A stretch of DNA of 64,000 nucleotides. It comes from Adineta vaga (Eukaryota > Rotifera). Of the stretch, positions 37,820 through 48,538 are shown one piece after another. The stretch is from the NCBI GenBank assembly GCA_021613535.1, contig CP075495.1, forward strand, positions 2,914,001-2,978,000, in the 5' to 3' direction. The notes beneath the pieces were generated by a model. The model searched no databases, was not told the origin of the DNA, and worked only from the letters and a program-made list of their open reading frames with translations. Positions within the stretch are counted from its first letter, which is position 1. Every line of letters starts with the position of its first letter. The position numbers and the translations under genes are program-made.

Positions 37820-38300
37820 ATGTTCATGTATCCAACTTTCTCTCGGTCGGTAATGTTCGATTTATTTCCTTTGAATACTATCGACGAACGTTTAGATGAA
37901 TTACATACACAGGAAAACGATTATGAAACTGCAAGAAAACACTTGTACAATATTATGATAGAGTGTACTACGAAAGAAGAAGGATTGACGATAAACAATT
38001 TACTAAATAGTTACAACAACTAGCTTCAGGGAATAAATCAGGAACTTTTGGAACTGTTAAGAAAACAAGTGAAAAATGATAGGTTTCTGTTATATTTTAT
38101 GTTTCTTTTTTCTATATATCTTGTTTTTGTCCAACACGAGCTGTTGATTCGCCAAATAAAAAGACGAGATGCCGTCTTCCACCGCCAATAAGTAGTTCTA
38201 AATGGACGTTTGATATTCTCAAGTCATATTCAATAGTTATCAAAGAAATTTACTCGATGGATGAATTTCTCTACGAAAATGTTTCGGAAGCATCTGGTAA
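37820..38300 (+). pseudogene. Possible decayed or unrecognised gene fragment
   Basis: A frame starting near 37820 reads as a soluble, charged peptide (with TIDERLDELHTQENDYETAR). It hits a TAG at 38021-38023, yet continues in the same frame with protein-like LQGINQELLELLRKQVKNDR. Further downstream another stretch reads WTFDILKSYSIVIKEIYSMD. The pieces look more protein-like than the surrounding DNA, but no full set of splice sites and no family emerged. It could be a pseudogene, a gene whose TAG lies in an intron I cannot place, or chance. Confidence 0.25.
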
Positions 38301-39138
38301 GCATTCGATACATATCTGACGAAAGATTATCTAATAATTTTGATTAAGAATAATTCATACCGAATTCCATTGCGAAAGAAACATGTGTATTTATGAATAG
38401 AAAGAAGAAGCAAAGTTTCGTATAGATCAAAAAAGGAGTATGTTGACTATGATTACTATATAATGTATGTGCTTCACAATATTAAGTTAAGTCATTGAAT
38501 AGATTGCATCGAAAAAGTATCAATCAAAGTAAGAGTTGGATATTTTCGTGTAAAAGTAATGTTTGTTATTCAATCATAGTAAATCAAGTTCAATAGACAT
38601 GTAATACCAAGGAATCAAGATCCAATTCTAACCACTAGACCCTACCGAAATGTATATTATCTTTGAAATCTATCTTCACCATAGTACTGTGATGTCAGTT
38701 TCAGCAAAACTATAGTTTTTACTAAACAAAAATTAACACGCAATTTATCTAATTACACAAATAATGGATATACAACGTGTCATTGAATATATTTACGTCA
38801 ATTTTCTGTCTGCTAAATGTTGTTTAAAAGTACTTTATCTGAACAAAATTCAACTGCTATTTCAATATTATAATGTTTGAATGCATCATCATCATATGAA
38901 CTTCAAGAAAAATGTGACGATAATTATCACATGGTAATAGCTGACTTCCCACGTATGATCAATTATTTATATATAAATAACATTTTTTTAAATATAACAA
39001 CGGCATTTAAGTTCTATACTACAATGATATTTTCTTCGAAAACATTTTTTTTCCTCTCACTTCAATACACTTTAATGAACATTTAATAGAAAAGAGAAAA
39101 CTTCAAAATAAAACACTTGTCATTCATTTTCTTTTGAA
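38301..39138. other. Spacer before the GPCR gene
   Basis: AT-rich DNA with no supported coding exon, apart from a tRNA-like relic listed separately. The final part should contain the promoter of the single-exon receptor gene. Confidence 0.4.
38621..38649 (-). pseudogene. tRNA-Glu relic (5' portion)
   Basis: On the minus strand this 29-nt segment matches the 5' part of the tRNA-Glu at 32132-32203 at 25 of 29 positions, including the A-box part GGTCTAGTGGTTAGAATTGG. The remaining 3' half has no similarity and the acceptor stem cannot close. It is a truncated tRNA copy or a tRNA-derived fragment. Confidence 0.7.
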
Positions 39139-40134
39139 ATGAAAGAAAAACTTTCCGATGACAATAAAATATTCTGGACAAAACAAATCAATGATAGATC
39201 ATTTGAAATTGCTGAATTGATTCTTGGTGGAATTATTCCTATTCTTCTTATCTTTATTGGTACAATTAGTAATCTTCTTTGTATTTTTTGTTTACTATGT
39301 CGTAAACATCGACGAATACGTTCAACATATATTTATCTCATATTTCTTTTCCTAGCAGATACATTTTCACTCTATCAATGGAATTTAAATGATATCTTCA
39401 TGCAATTTAATAATGGAACACAACTAACTAATAAATCATTATTTCTTTGTCATAGTATTGCTTTTCTTAGTTTTTACACTTTACATTTATCTGCTCTTTT
39501 TCTTACACTTGTTTCAATCGATCGAACTTTACTTCTTTGGTCACGCTATTATCGAATACATATGACAAAACGTTGTCATGCATTGATTATATCTCTGATA
39601 GTACTGATCGCATTATTTATATTAGATGGATTTTTATTATCATTGGGTATTCGAGAAAAAGATACAAATGAAATTCAATGCTACTATTCATTTAATCTAA
39701 ACTTAATGGTTTTTTATCAAACAGTCTATCCATGGATACATTTCGTTGTTATGTATATCATTCCATTTCTTATTATGATTATTGGTATAATATTAATTAT
39801 TATTAAATTATATAATCATCGACTTAGTACAAGATTTAGTCATCAAAAACGACGTTCATGTATAATGTTAATTGCCATGTGTATTGTATATATGATTTTA
39901 ACATTACCAAATCGATTATGTTTTTCAATATTTTATTCACGTCTTTTAAATCATTCGTATACAGATACAATTCTACTTGGAAGTAATGCTTTATTATATA
40001 CACGTAATGCTACGAATATTATTTTTCTTTATCTAAGTAGTACAACATTTCGTAAGCAATTAACAAAATTCTATTGTTGTTTGAATTGTCAACGGCAACA
40101 TCGTATTGTACCCATACAACAAATTCAATATTGA
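39139..40134 (+). CDS. Rhodopsin-type G protein-coupled receptor
   Basis: Seven-helix membrane receptor, single exon, 331 residues. TM1 (GGIIPILLIFIGTISNLLCI) carries the conserved Asn in GTISN. TM2 follows at YIYLIFLFLADTFSLYQW with the conserved Ala-Asp. An extracellular Cys precedes TM3 (FLCHSIAFLSFYTLHLSALF), which ends in LVSIDRTLLLW, a DRT variant of the DRY motif. A second extracellular Cys is in EIQCYYSFN. TM5 to TM7 are hydrophobic and the C-terminal tail is short with a Cys pair (FYCCLNCQ). This resembles the large peptide-receptor-like or chemosensory class A expansions of rotifers. The ligand is unknown. The N-terminal 30 residues have no clear signal peptide. Confidence 0.85.
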   Translation: MKEKLSDDNKIFWTKQINDRSFEIAELILGGIIPILLIFIGTISNLLCIFCLLCRKHRRIRSTYIYLIFLFLADTFSLYQWNLNDIFMQFNNGTQLTNKSLFLCHSIAFLSFYTLHLSALFLTLVSIDRTLLLWSRYYRIHMTKRCHALIISLIVLIALFILDGFLLSLGIREKDTNEIQCYYSFNLNLMVFYQTVYPWIHFVVMYIIPFLIMIIGIILIIIKLYNHRLSTRFSHQKRRSCIMLIAMCIVYMILTLPNRLCFSIFYSRLLNHSYTDTILLGSNALLYTRNATNIIFLYLSSTTFRKQLTKFYCCLNCQRQHRIVPIQQIQY

Positions 40135-40644
40135 ACGAAAATTGAACATCAATGAACTACTTGCATTTTAAATGTTACATTGAAACAATAACCGACAAAG
40201 CTAGCAGACATACTTAACATCACTCTATCCTCTTAGTTTGTCTTACTCAAAGGATAGTACAAAACAGCTTTCTCTCTTTCTTACAATTTCATATGCTGAT
40301 GTATCGAACGACATATTCCTATTCAATACACTCAATTAAATTGAATTTATCTTAAATTCATTCATGCAAATAATTTCACTCGTTTTATTGATATTATACA
40401 CGCACATATGTTTCTTTTTTATGAGTTCAAATTGAATAGAAAAAACTTGAAATTTGTTTATACTTGATCAACCTTTCCCAAAAGAAAAGAAAAAAAACAG
40501 AACATTTATTTTTCTCGATTGTTATCACGCAAAGCACCGCATAAAAGGAAACATTAAGAACAATAATAATAATAATGATGATAGTTATTAAATGAACAAT
40601 AGAAAACAAGATACTTTGCTATTGTATTATTTTTCTTTCACATT
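40135..40644. other. Spacer between convergent GPCR and tetraspanin A genes
   Basis: 510 nt containing the two 3' UTRs. AT-rich with an AAT repeat around 40560-40575. No exon was seen. Confidence 0.4.
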
Positions 40645-41569
40645 TTACAATGTATCATAAACATCATCTTCCTTACGACGAAAGAGAAGAATAGCGATTA
40701 CAAGAGCAAGAATTTCGATAACAAGAACAATAACACCTCCAATAATAACATTATTTTTATATGAAGATAAGATATCAATTAAACGATCATAGCAGCCTTG
40801 TGTATAAGCAGTATTACCTGTTGTTGCACATGTATTTGCTGAAACAAAATTTGTTGGTAATTGTGTCCAACTTTTTTTTTCATTTGATGGACAACATGTA
40901 AATGGGACAACTAATGGAGCAGTTTCTTGATATGGATTTCGTCGACTCCAATTTGCTGCTCGTAAAAAATCACTTTTATTCACTGCTCCACAACATTGTA
41001 AATTGAATTGAGCGAAATCCCATGAAAGTGATGCCGAATTGACAACAGTATTGTTATTTTCAGGTATGCCAACATAGTAAGCTGCAATAGAATCTTGAAG
41101 TTTAGTAACAAGTTGTGTTCGAAATCGATTTTGATAGACAAAAAAGATGACAACAATAGCAATTTCAGCAAGAATAATAAGACCAATAACTAAAGCATAG
41201 AGAACATGTAAGAATCGAAAACCTTTGATTGCTCCACAACAACCTAAAATAATAAAAATGAATTCATTTATTATATCAGTTCTTTATTTGTTGCTTACCA
41301 AGAAATCCAATGACTAATAAAACACCACCAATTGCAATGATTCCAATGGCAAATACTTCAACACTTGATAAACCTTGTGAATAAGTTGCAGTTATTTCTG
41401 GATTTAATAATGGACGAAGTTGTTGCATTTTAGGATCTTTAACAACAAAAACTCCGACAGCAAGTAAAATTATGCCAATCAGAATAAAAGTTAAATTAAG
41501 AAGAACAATAAGAAATCGAATAAGCTTCATACTCAGCGACATACTACCATGACCATGTCCCGATGCCAT
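40645..41569 (-). CDS. Tetraspanin A
   Basis: Four-pass membrane organiser protein. Two exons (41299-41569 and 40645-41243) join in frame to 289 residues. TM1 is at about residues 17-38 (FLIVLLNLTFILIGIILLAV), and TM2 is followed by the intracellular GFLGCCGAIKGFRFL, where the CC lies at the exon junction. TM3 is rich in Ile/Val. The large extracellular loop has the CCG signature (FNLQCCGAVNKSDF), a second FTCCPSNEK pair and further Cys in NTCATTGNTAYTQGCYDRL, the pattern of a disulphide-bonded tetraspanin loop. TM4 is followed by a short tail RRKEDDVYDTL. No orthologue can be named by eye. Transcribed towards the GPCR gene. Confidence 0.93.
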
Positions 41570-42725
41570 TGTTAATTGTGAATAAAATATGATCGATCAC
41601 GCTCTAAAGAGAAAAAGACAGACCGTCTGATTATTATATATTGAGTATATGTCTATGTGCCCGTTTGATCGAACGAAGATTATATTATGAATTGAAAATG
41701 AGGGACAATATATTTTTTCTCTTCTTTCTTCTCCTCTGTTTCTTTTCAAAAACTTCTCATCGTTCTCGTCAATTACATTAAACGTGTTGAAATATAATGG
41801 CCAATATGTTGACATCGGTCATAAGCATTAATTCATCTCTCTCTCTCTCGCATTTTATTACTGTATACATAGGATTGAAGCGTCATTTTTACATCTGATG
41901 CCATATAGATCTATGACTGCGTGGGTTCGAACATTTGTAATAAGTAAAAAGAAGAACAGAACAGAACAGAATAAATATATATATATAATAGGTTGATACT
42001 CATTCTAAACGCTGATGACGATGATTAGAAGAATGTGAACTTCGATGACATTTGAGAATTTATAGAAAATGTTAATTATATAACTATTTATTTATGTATG
42101 TGACTATAAAATGTATCATTGTCTTTTAATGTTAAAATACGATTATGCATTATTAAACTAAGCTGGTTACATCAGATAGTATTTAAGAAGTTTTTTCTTC
42201 TTCTTCTGCTTTTATTGATTCGAATGAACTTATATAGAACATACAAATATTATGAAACATAACAAAAACTAAATCATTGGCTTCTTTTTCGTATTTTTAA
42301 GATATAAGTACTTATGACGATCAAAATCGATTGATTGTTGAATAACATACTTATCTAAGTAGTTCTTTATCTGTACAGAACATCGATGTATGTCACGTCA
42401 TAGATCAAATAGGTTCAAAACAAATCTATCTATTTATATAAAATACAAATTTAGTACTTTGCCGATAATTCTGATATCATTCATATACACATACTATTTA
42501 CATAACATTTATTTCAATATTCTAAAGTAAAGCGATATACAAGGTCTATTTGAATAACTATGCATATCAAAGTATTTGCGATAAACCTTTTTTTTCTCGA
42601 AAGATAATCGTGGATCATCATCGACATTCTTGTTTTCAAACATATTTTCATTCAAAAATGAGAAAAGAAAAGCAACAAATAAGGACGATTTCATCAGTGA
42701 CAAAAAATAAGTCTAATTTGTCTCT
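41570..42725. other. Spacer between tetraspanin A and the Tudor gene
   Basis: About 1.15 kb containing the tetraspanin A promoter and the 3' UTR of the Tudor-domain gene, both minus strand. A CT microsatellite lies at about 41837-41850 and a short TA repeat near 41974-41988. No exon could be supported. Confidence 0.4.
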
Positions 42726-43959
42726 TCAAAGCAGTTTGAGCAGTTTTAGTAATTGATCATTGACATTTTCATTATCATAATACAATACAATTGTTGGACG
42801 ATCCGATGAATCAACTCGTGTAACGATAGCTTCATATCGATCTTTATCTATATAAAAGAAAAATACATATATCATCAAGTCTTAGAAATATATGGAGATG
42901 AATATACATAAAAGTTCAAAACATTCAGTGTGCACTGCATCAGACAGTGAACTAGTGGACATCGTTGTTGGTAAACCAGACAGTGAACATTCGATACAAC
43001 AAGGTGGAGATATTCGAAATCAAAAATAAATATTCAAAAATAAGGTAAAGAGAATAGATTTCTGTATAACTCACCTATCTGGTAAACGACGAATATCTAT
43101 CGAAGAGATAAAAGTTGAATGATAGAATGAAAAATAAAAATATTTTACTATTTTTTGAACATATGATTGTAGCACCTGAATCGATGCAGAAAACATCGAT
43201 ATTTGTACTAGTTGAATTTAAACAACGCCCACGAAACCATTTTGTTTCATGATTTAAAGCAACAAGATCATTTTCTTTTGGTCTGTAGATCAAATTCATT
43301 TTCACAATCCTGATCATAGTTTTAATCAACTTACTCAAAATTTATATTTAACGGTTGAATTAATTCTTCACAGCTATTCATTTCTTGAAATAATTTCGTT
43401 GCTCGATGATAATCATCTCCAAACATAATATAAATACTTGAATATGATTCAACATGACAAACAAAAACATTTAGAAGATGTTGACCAACAACTAAATTTG
43501 TCATTCGTATTGATAGTGGTGTATCGCGAATAGATGATAATCGATTCGATATTCGTATCGGTTTTGGTACAGGAGATACATTGGAATTTTCGACAAGATG
43601 TTTCGTTTGTTTATTATATTTACGATCAATTGCAGTTTGTTCAGCATCTATATCAATATAAACATGACGAAATTGTTAAGTAAATGCGTTCAGTATTATT
43701 TACTTGTTAACATAAAATTTCCAACAAATTCTTCAGCACGAATGTCACCAACACCTGCTTTTGGTTTCCAGGATGGTTTGGTTGTTACTGATGGAGATAA
43801 TGAAGTGATCGCTTGTTCATATTCAGTAGAATTATCAATGGATACCGATGTTGATGAGAGCGAGTTTACTGCAGTAAAACGATGTTGTTTATCAATCGCA
43901 TCATCCGAAATATGTACTTGCATATTAGACCAATTTAATCGACCACGACGAGAACTCAT
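42726..43959 (-). CDS. Tudor-domain protein
   Basis: Likely binds methylated arginine marks, in the manner of RNP and germline Tudor proteins. About five or six exons. The N-terminus (MSSRRGRLNWSNMQVHISDD) is basic and Ser/Thr-rich. The extended Tudor domain follows. Its front part has LLNVFVCHVESYSSIYIMF and ATKLFQEMNSCEELIQ. The core Tudor barrel is PKENDLVALNHETKWFRGRC with a NIDVFCIDSGATIICSKNSK strand. The domain then continues IDIRRLPDR, and the C-terminus has RYEAIVTRVDSSDRPTIVLY and ends with a Leu/Lys run at 42726-42728. A single Tudor domain of about 290 residues is a short protein for this group. No helicase, KH or MYND domain is present. Function is inferred by family only. Confidence 0.8.
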
Positions 43960-44482
43960 CGTAAAAAAAATTATCCAATCGATCGATTTCTGTTATTTAT
44001 GTGTGTATACGTACGTACATACGCATATATTTAATTGATGAATGAATGAGAAGAAGAGATAAAAAAACTATACAAAGTGGGTATTTCACATCATCATCAG
44101 CTATGACAGCGCTTTGAAAATCCAGGTTAATAGTATTAAAAGAACACTTCACTATTTTCAGATATACTCTTCAGAGAAGAGAAGACTTTTGAGTTCAAAA
44201 TAAATGTAAGATTTATCTTTTCATTTCATTGATTCCGGCGACATCTAATGTAAAAATACATGGAAGAAAAGTTTTGATGATGTTCGTATTTGTGCTGATT
44301 GTATTCTCTAGGTACGTACATATAAATATTCAGTTATAAAAACACACCTGCTTCTTCATCCTTTTTCTTACAGATTCAAATAGCAAAACACAACGATTCA
44401 GATAAGAAAAAAGAGAAAAAAACAGGGCACCTTTTTGTTATCACAGTTAAAGTATACTTGAATATTTGTAATAGTCATAGGC
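43960..44482. promoter_or_regulatory. Divergent promoter, Tudor gene / malate synthase
   Basis: 523 nt between start codons facing apart, so it includes both promoters and 5' UTRs. Contains TACGTACGTACATACG-type alternating stretches near 44008-44024. No exon was seen. Confidence 0.5.
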
Positions 44483-46760
44483 ATGGCTAGCGAACGTGTA
44501 AGAGTTGGTGGATTGCAAATTTCTAAAATTCTATTCAATTTCGTCAATCAAGAAGTTGTTCCTGGTACAAATATAAATACTTTCTCATTTTGGACGGGTG
44601 TACAAGCAATTCTGAATGAATTTGGACCCGAGAATCGTGCTCTTCTACAAAAACGAGATGATTTACAAACAAAAATCGATCAATGGCATCGAACACATCA
44701 AGGACAACATAATAATATAGCAACTTATAAATCATTTCTGTTTGATATTGGTTATTTATGTCCACGAACCGGTGCTGATAATTTTCAAATCAGTACAAGT
44801 AATGTTGATGAGGAAATTGCTATGCAAGCTGGTCCACAATTAGTCGTACCGTTAATGAATGCTCGATTTACATTGAATGCAGCAAATGCTCGTTGGGGTT
44901 CACTCTATGATGCTTTATATGGAACGGATGTAATTCCTGAAACGAATGGTTGTGAAAAAACAACAAAATATAATAAAAAACGAGGTGATCGAGTTATTGC
45001 ATTTACACGAAAATTTCTCGATGAAGCTGTTCCATTATCAAATGGTTTATCACATGTAAATGCAAAGAAATATAGTGTTGAAGATGGAGCATTGAAAGTA
45101 AGTTTTATTTCCATAATCACAATTTGAGTTATTCAGTCTTGAATAGGTCACTCTATTAAATGGAACAATTGGTAGATTACAAGATTCAGCTCAATTTCTT
45201 GGTTATCAAGGTCATGCTGATATGCCTAGTGCTATTCTTCTTCTTCATAATGGTCTTCATATTGAAATTCAAATTGATCCACCACGTAGTCGAAATGATC
45301 CTGCAGGAATTAAAGATGTTATTATTGAATCGGCTCTAACTACCATTGTTGATTGTGAAGATTCAGTAGCAGCAGTTGATGCAGATGATAAAGTTGAGAT
45401 CTATCGAAATTGGCTTGGATTAATGAAAGGTACTTTAGAAGCACGATTTAGTAAAGGAAAAGAAACAGTAACAAGAAAATTGAATCCAAATCGAATATAT
45501 ACTTCAAAAATGGGTACAACTTTGAATTTACATGGTCGATCACTACTTTTCATTCGTCATGTTGGTCATTTATTATATACGAATGCTATACTTGATAAAG
45601 ATAATCATGAAATTCCTGAAGGTATTCTTGATGTTGTTATTACAACTTTAATTGCATTACATGATCTTAAGAATACAACAACACAAGATATTAAAAATAG
45701 TCGTACAGGTTCGATTTATATTGTTAAACCAAAACAGCATGGTCCAGAAGAAGTCGCATTTACATCACGACTTTTTTCACGTGTAGAAGATCTTCTTAAA
45801 CTACCAAGATTTACACTTAAAATGGGTGTCATGGATGAAGAACGTCGAACAACATTGAATCTAAGTGCATGTATTCGTGAAGCAAAAGATCGACTTGTTT
45901 TTATCAACACTGGATTTCTTGATAGAACTGGTGATGAAATTCATACATCGATGGAGGCTGGTCCATTCGTACCGAAAGCACAAATGAAAGAAGCAAAATG
46001 GTTATCTTCGTATGAAAAGAACAATGTTGAACTTGGTTTACGACATAGTCTTCCAGGAAAAGCACAAATTGGTAAAGGTATGTGGGCAATGCCGGATATG
46101 ATGGCAGCAATGATTCAACAGAAAATTGGTCATCCAAAAGCAGGAGCTACTTGTGCATGGGTACCCTCACCAACCGCGGCTACTCTTCATGCATTACATT
46201 ATCATCAAGTTGATGTTTTCGCTCGTCAAATTGATATAGCTACTTCATCTTCTTTAACCAATGATTATCTCGATGATCTATTAACAATTCCCATTCTAAC
46301 AAGAAAACTTTCTGTCGAAGAAATTCAACGTGAATTAGATAATAATGCTCAAAGTATACTTGGTTATGTTGTTCGTTGGATTGATCAAGGTATTGGTTGT
46401 TCCAAAGTACCTGATATTGATAATATTGGATTGATGGAAGATCGAGCAACATTACGTATATCAAGTCAATTAATTGCAAATTGGTTAAGACATGGATTAG
46501 TTACTAAACAACAAATCATCGAAACATTTGAACGGATGGCAAAAATTGTTGATCAACAAAATATTGGTAGTGCTGATTATCAACCCATGGCATTTAATTT
46601 TGATCATAATATCGCTTTTCAAGCAGCACTTGAACTTGTTCTTGATGGTGTTCAACAACCAAATGGTTATACAGAACCTATTCTTCATCGTCGACGACGT
46701 GAATTTAAAGCACAACGACAACATCAGAAAACAATCGTACCACATCGTAGTCTATTGTAA
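44483..46760 (+). CDS. Malate synthase G
   Basis: Condenses glyoxylate and acetyl-CoA to malate, the second step of the glyoxylate cycle. Two exons (44483-45097 and 45147-46760) join in frame to 742 residues, close to the usual length of about 720 for the G type. Landmarks are [20 protein letters not shown], the [15 protein letters not shown] block, an [20 protein letters not shown] block, the arginine-containing [18 protein letters not shown], and late [20 protein letters not shown]. The last motif is the glcB-type C-terminal signature. The protein starts [20 protein letters not shown] with no obvious mitochondrial leader. Most animals have lost the glyoxylate cycle. The gene is intron-containing and its codon use does not stand out. 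An isocitrate lyase partner is not in this window. Confidence 0.95.
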
Positions 46761-47363
46761 CTGATAGTATTGGAATATTCATTTTATTTTTACAACATAT
46801 CGGTTTTTTTTCTTACACTTCGTTTTGATGATTTATTTTCTTAATAAAAACGACTTCACTATGAATATTTTCAAAAATAATTAACTTCTTCGAATTTTAA
46901 TGTGAATACATAAAATATATATATATATATATATAATGCACCTTGTCTTTACATAACTGATTATATGTTTTTGAGGAATTGTTTATTTTTACAAATCAAT
47001 TATTTTAGAATATAAGGTAATACAGTGAAAGTTTTTATTAAGAAAAAGAAAAAAGTATCTCCACAATCTAATCAATGGACTTTGATAAAACAGTTAAAAA
47101 TTTCTCGCCGTTTTCTATCTGTTTTTTATTTGTTGTCATTACTGATACTGAATCATCTTTATCTTTGCTTGTTATTATCAAGCGAAAACTACTTAAAATG
47201 GTTAGATGACGTTATATTAACTAGAATTTTCATATTCTTGATGTTTCTTATCACGTCATCAACCTGTTTCGAAAAGATTACATATAAATAAGAGAGCGTA
47301 CACAGTCATTTTTACGTTTTTCTTCTTTCAATATCATTTTTTCAGAATCATATACATTATAAA
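46761..47363. other. Spacer between malate synthase and tetraspanin B
   Basis: About 600 nt containing the malate synthase 3' UTR and the tetraspanin B promoter. A (TA)n run is listed separately. An 88-codon open frame at 47025-47291 is Leu/Lys-rich and not convincing as a gene. Confidence 0.4.
46916..46937. repeat. (TA)n microsatellite
   Basis: An uninterrupted alternating TA run about 20 bases long, 155 nt after the malate synthase stop codon. Confidence 0.85.
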
Positions 47364-48197
47364 ATGGGACGAGATCTTCCGTGTGGTATTGCGTTTATGA
47401 GAGGTATATTACTTCTCTTAAATATTATATTCGTACTTTTGGGGGTTGTTCTTGTTGGACTCGGAATCTACCTAAAAGTTGATACGCATTTTGCTGCTAT
47501 ATTAGATAGACTTGCACATGTAAGCAATTTCCAAAGTCAATCATTGGGATTTTTGGCTTTCATTCTCATTGGCGGTGGAATATTCACCGTTTTAATTTCA
47601 TTATTAGGTTGTATAGGTATGTATCTTCTAATAAACTAATTTATTATCAATAATATTTCATTACTGTTTTTTATTCAAGGTACCTTACGGCATAATCGAT
47701 GTTTATTATATTCTTATGCAATTATCGTCATTGTCTTGATGATTTTGGAACTCGCTGGTTTCATCACAGCATTTGCTTATAGAAATAAACTTGAAAGTGT
47801 TTACAATGATGGTTTAACAAAGGCTTTCACCGATGCTCTCGATAACAATGATACGATAGTATTAAATGTCTTTCACGATCTTGAACATTCGTTAAAATGT
47901 TGTGGAATAAATGGTGGCAAAGATTATGATACTCATAGTTCACAAGCCGGACCAGATTGTTTTCTATATCGTAATAAAGGCTGTTCAAAGGCAATCATCG
48001 ATCTATTGGAAAAGAACTTGCCAATTATTGGAAGTAGTTTAGGTGTGCTTTTACTATTTGAATTAGTTAGTTTAATCTTCGCATTTGTATTGGCTCATGC
48101 TCTGAAAAATTCCGATGAAACAAACTTTTCTTCAAGTCCTAGTGAAGTACTCAGTGCTGTTGTACCAAATCGACGAGCTAATTATCGAAAGTTTTAA
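47364..48197 (+). CDS. Tetraspanin B
   Basis: A second four-pass tetraspanin, 256 residues from two exons (47364-47616 and 47680-48197). The first exon ends in SLLGCIG, and the second begins TLRHNRCLLYSYAIIVIV. TM1 to TM3 are clear. The large extracellular loop carries the signature HSLKCCGINGGKDY followed by GPDCFLYRNKGCSKAIIDLL, so only four loop cysteines are present, fewer than in tetraspanin A. TM4 is LGVLLLFELVSLIFAFVLAH, followed by a Ser-rich tail ending RRANYRKF. The loop is shorter than in tetraspanin A and the two are not close paralogues by eye. Located 3' of malate synthase on the same strand. Confidence 0.92.
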
Positions 48198-48538
48198 TTC
48201 ATGAACAAAACTCCTATGTTTATATGTTTAATTCTTGCTTTATATTCAATCCTGTTGTTTGTTTGGTTTTTGTTTATTCATTTCTACATTTGTATGTTAA
48301 ATAAATAATAACAAGAACAAGAAAATAAGTGTATGAACATAGTCATCAAAATAAAAAGACGAACAAGTAGTTTATAAATCACGTAAAATCATGACAGAAA
48401 TGAAAGAAAAAAAGATAACAAAGTCGATATCATAAATATAGTCAAAATTAGTGCGATAACAAGGGTGAGAAGAACAAAATCAGGACGGAGAAGCGTGTTA
48501 GTCACAAAAGAAAATCAATGAGAATAAAAGAAAGTAAA
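48198..48538. other. Spacer between convergent genes
   Basis: 341 nt holding the 3' UTRs of tetraspanin B and the minus-strand HIT/GalT-like gene, with an AATAAATAATAA cluster suitable for polyadenylation near 48299-48310. No exon was seen. Confidence 0.45.

Noticed and set aside
41928-41945. GTGGGTTCGAAC resembling a tRNA T-arm
   Set aside because: No acceptor stem, A box or anticodon arm can be found at the right distance on either strand.
47025-47291. 88-codon plus-strand frame between malate synthase and tetraspanin B
   Set aside because: Composition is Leu/Lys/Ile-rich as expected from random AT-rich DNA. It has no family features and occupies the expected promoter of tetraspanin B.
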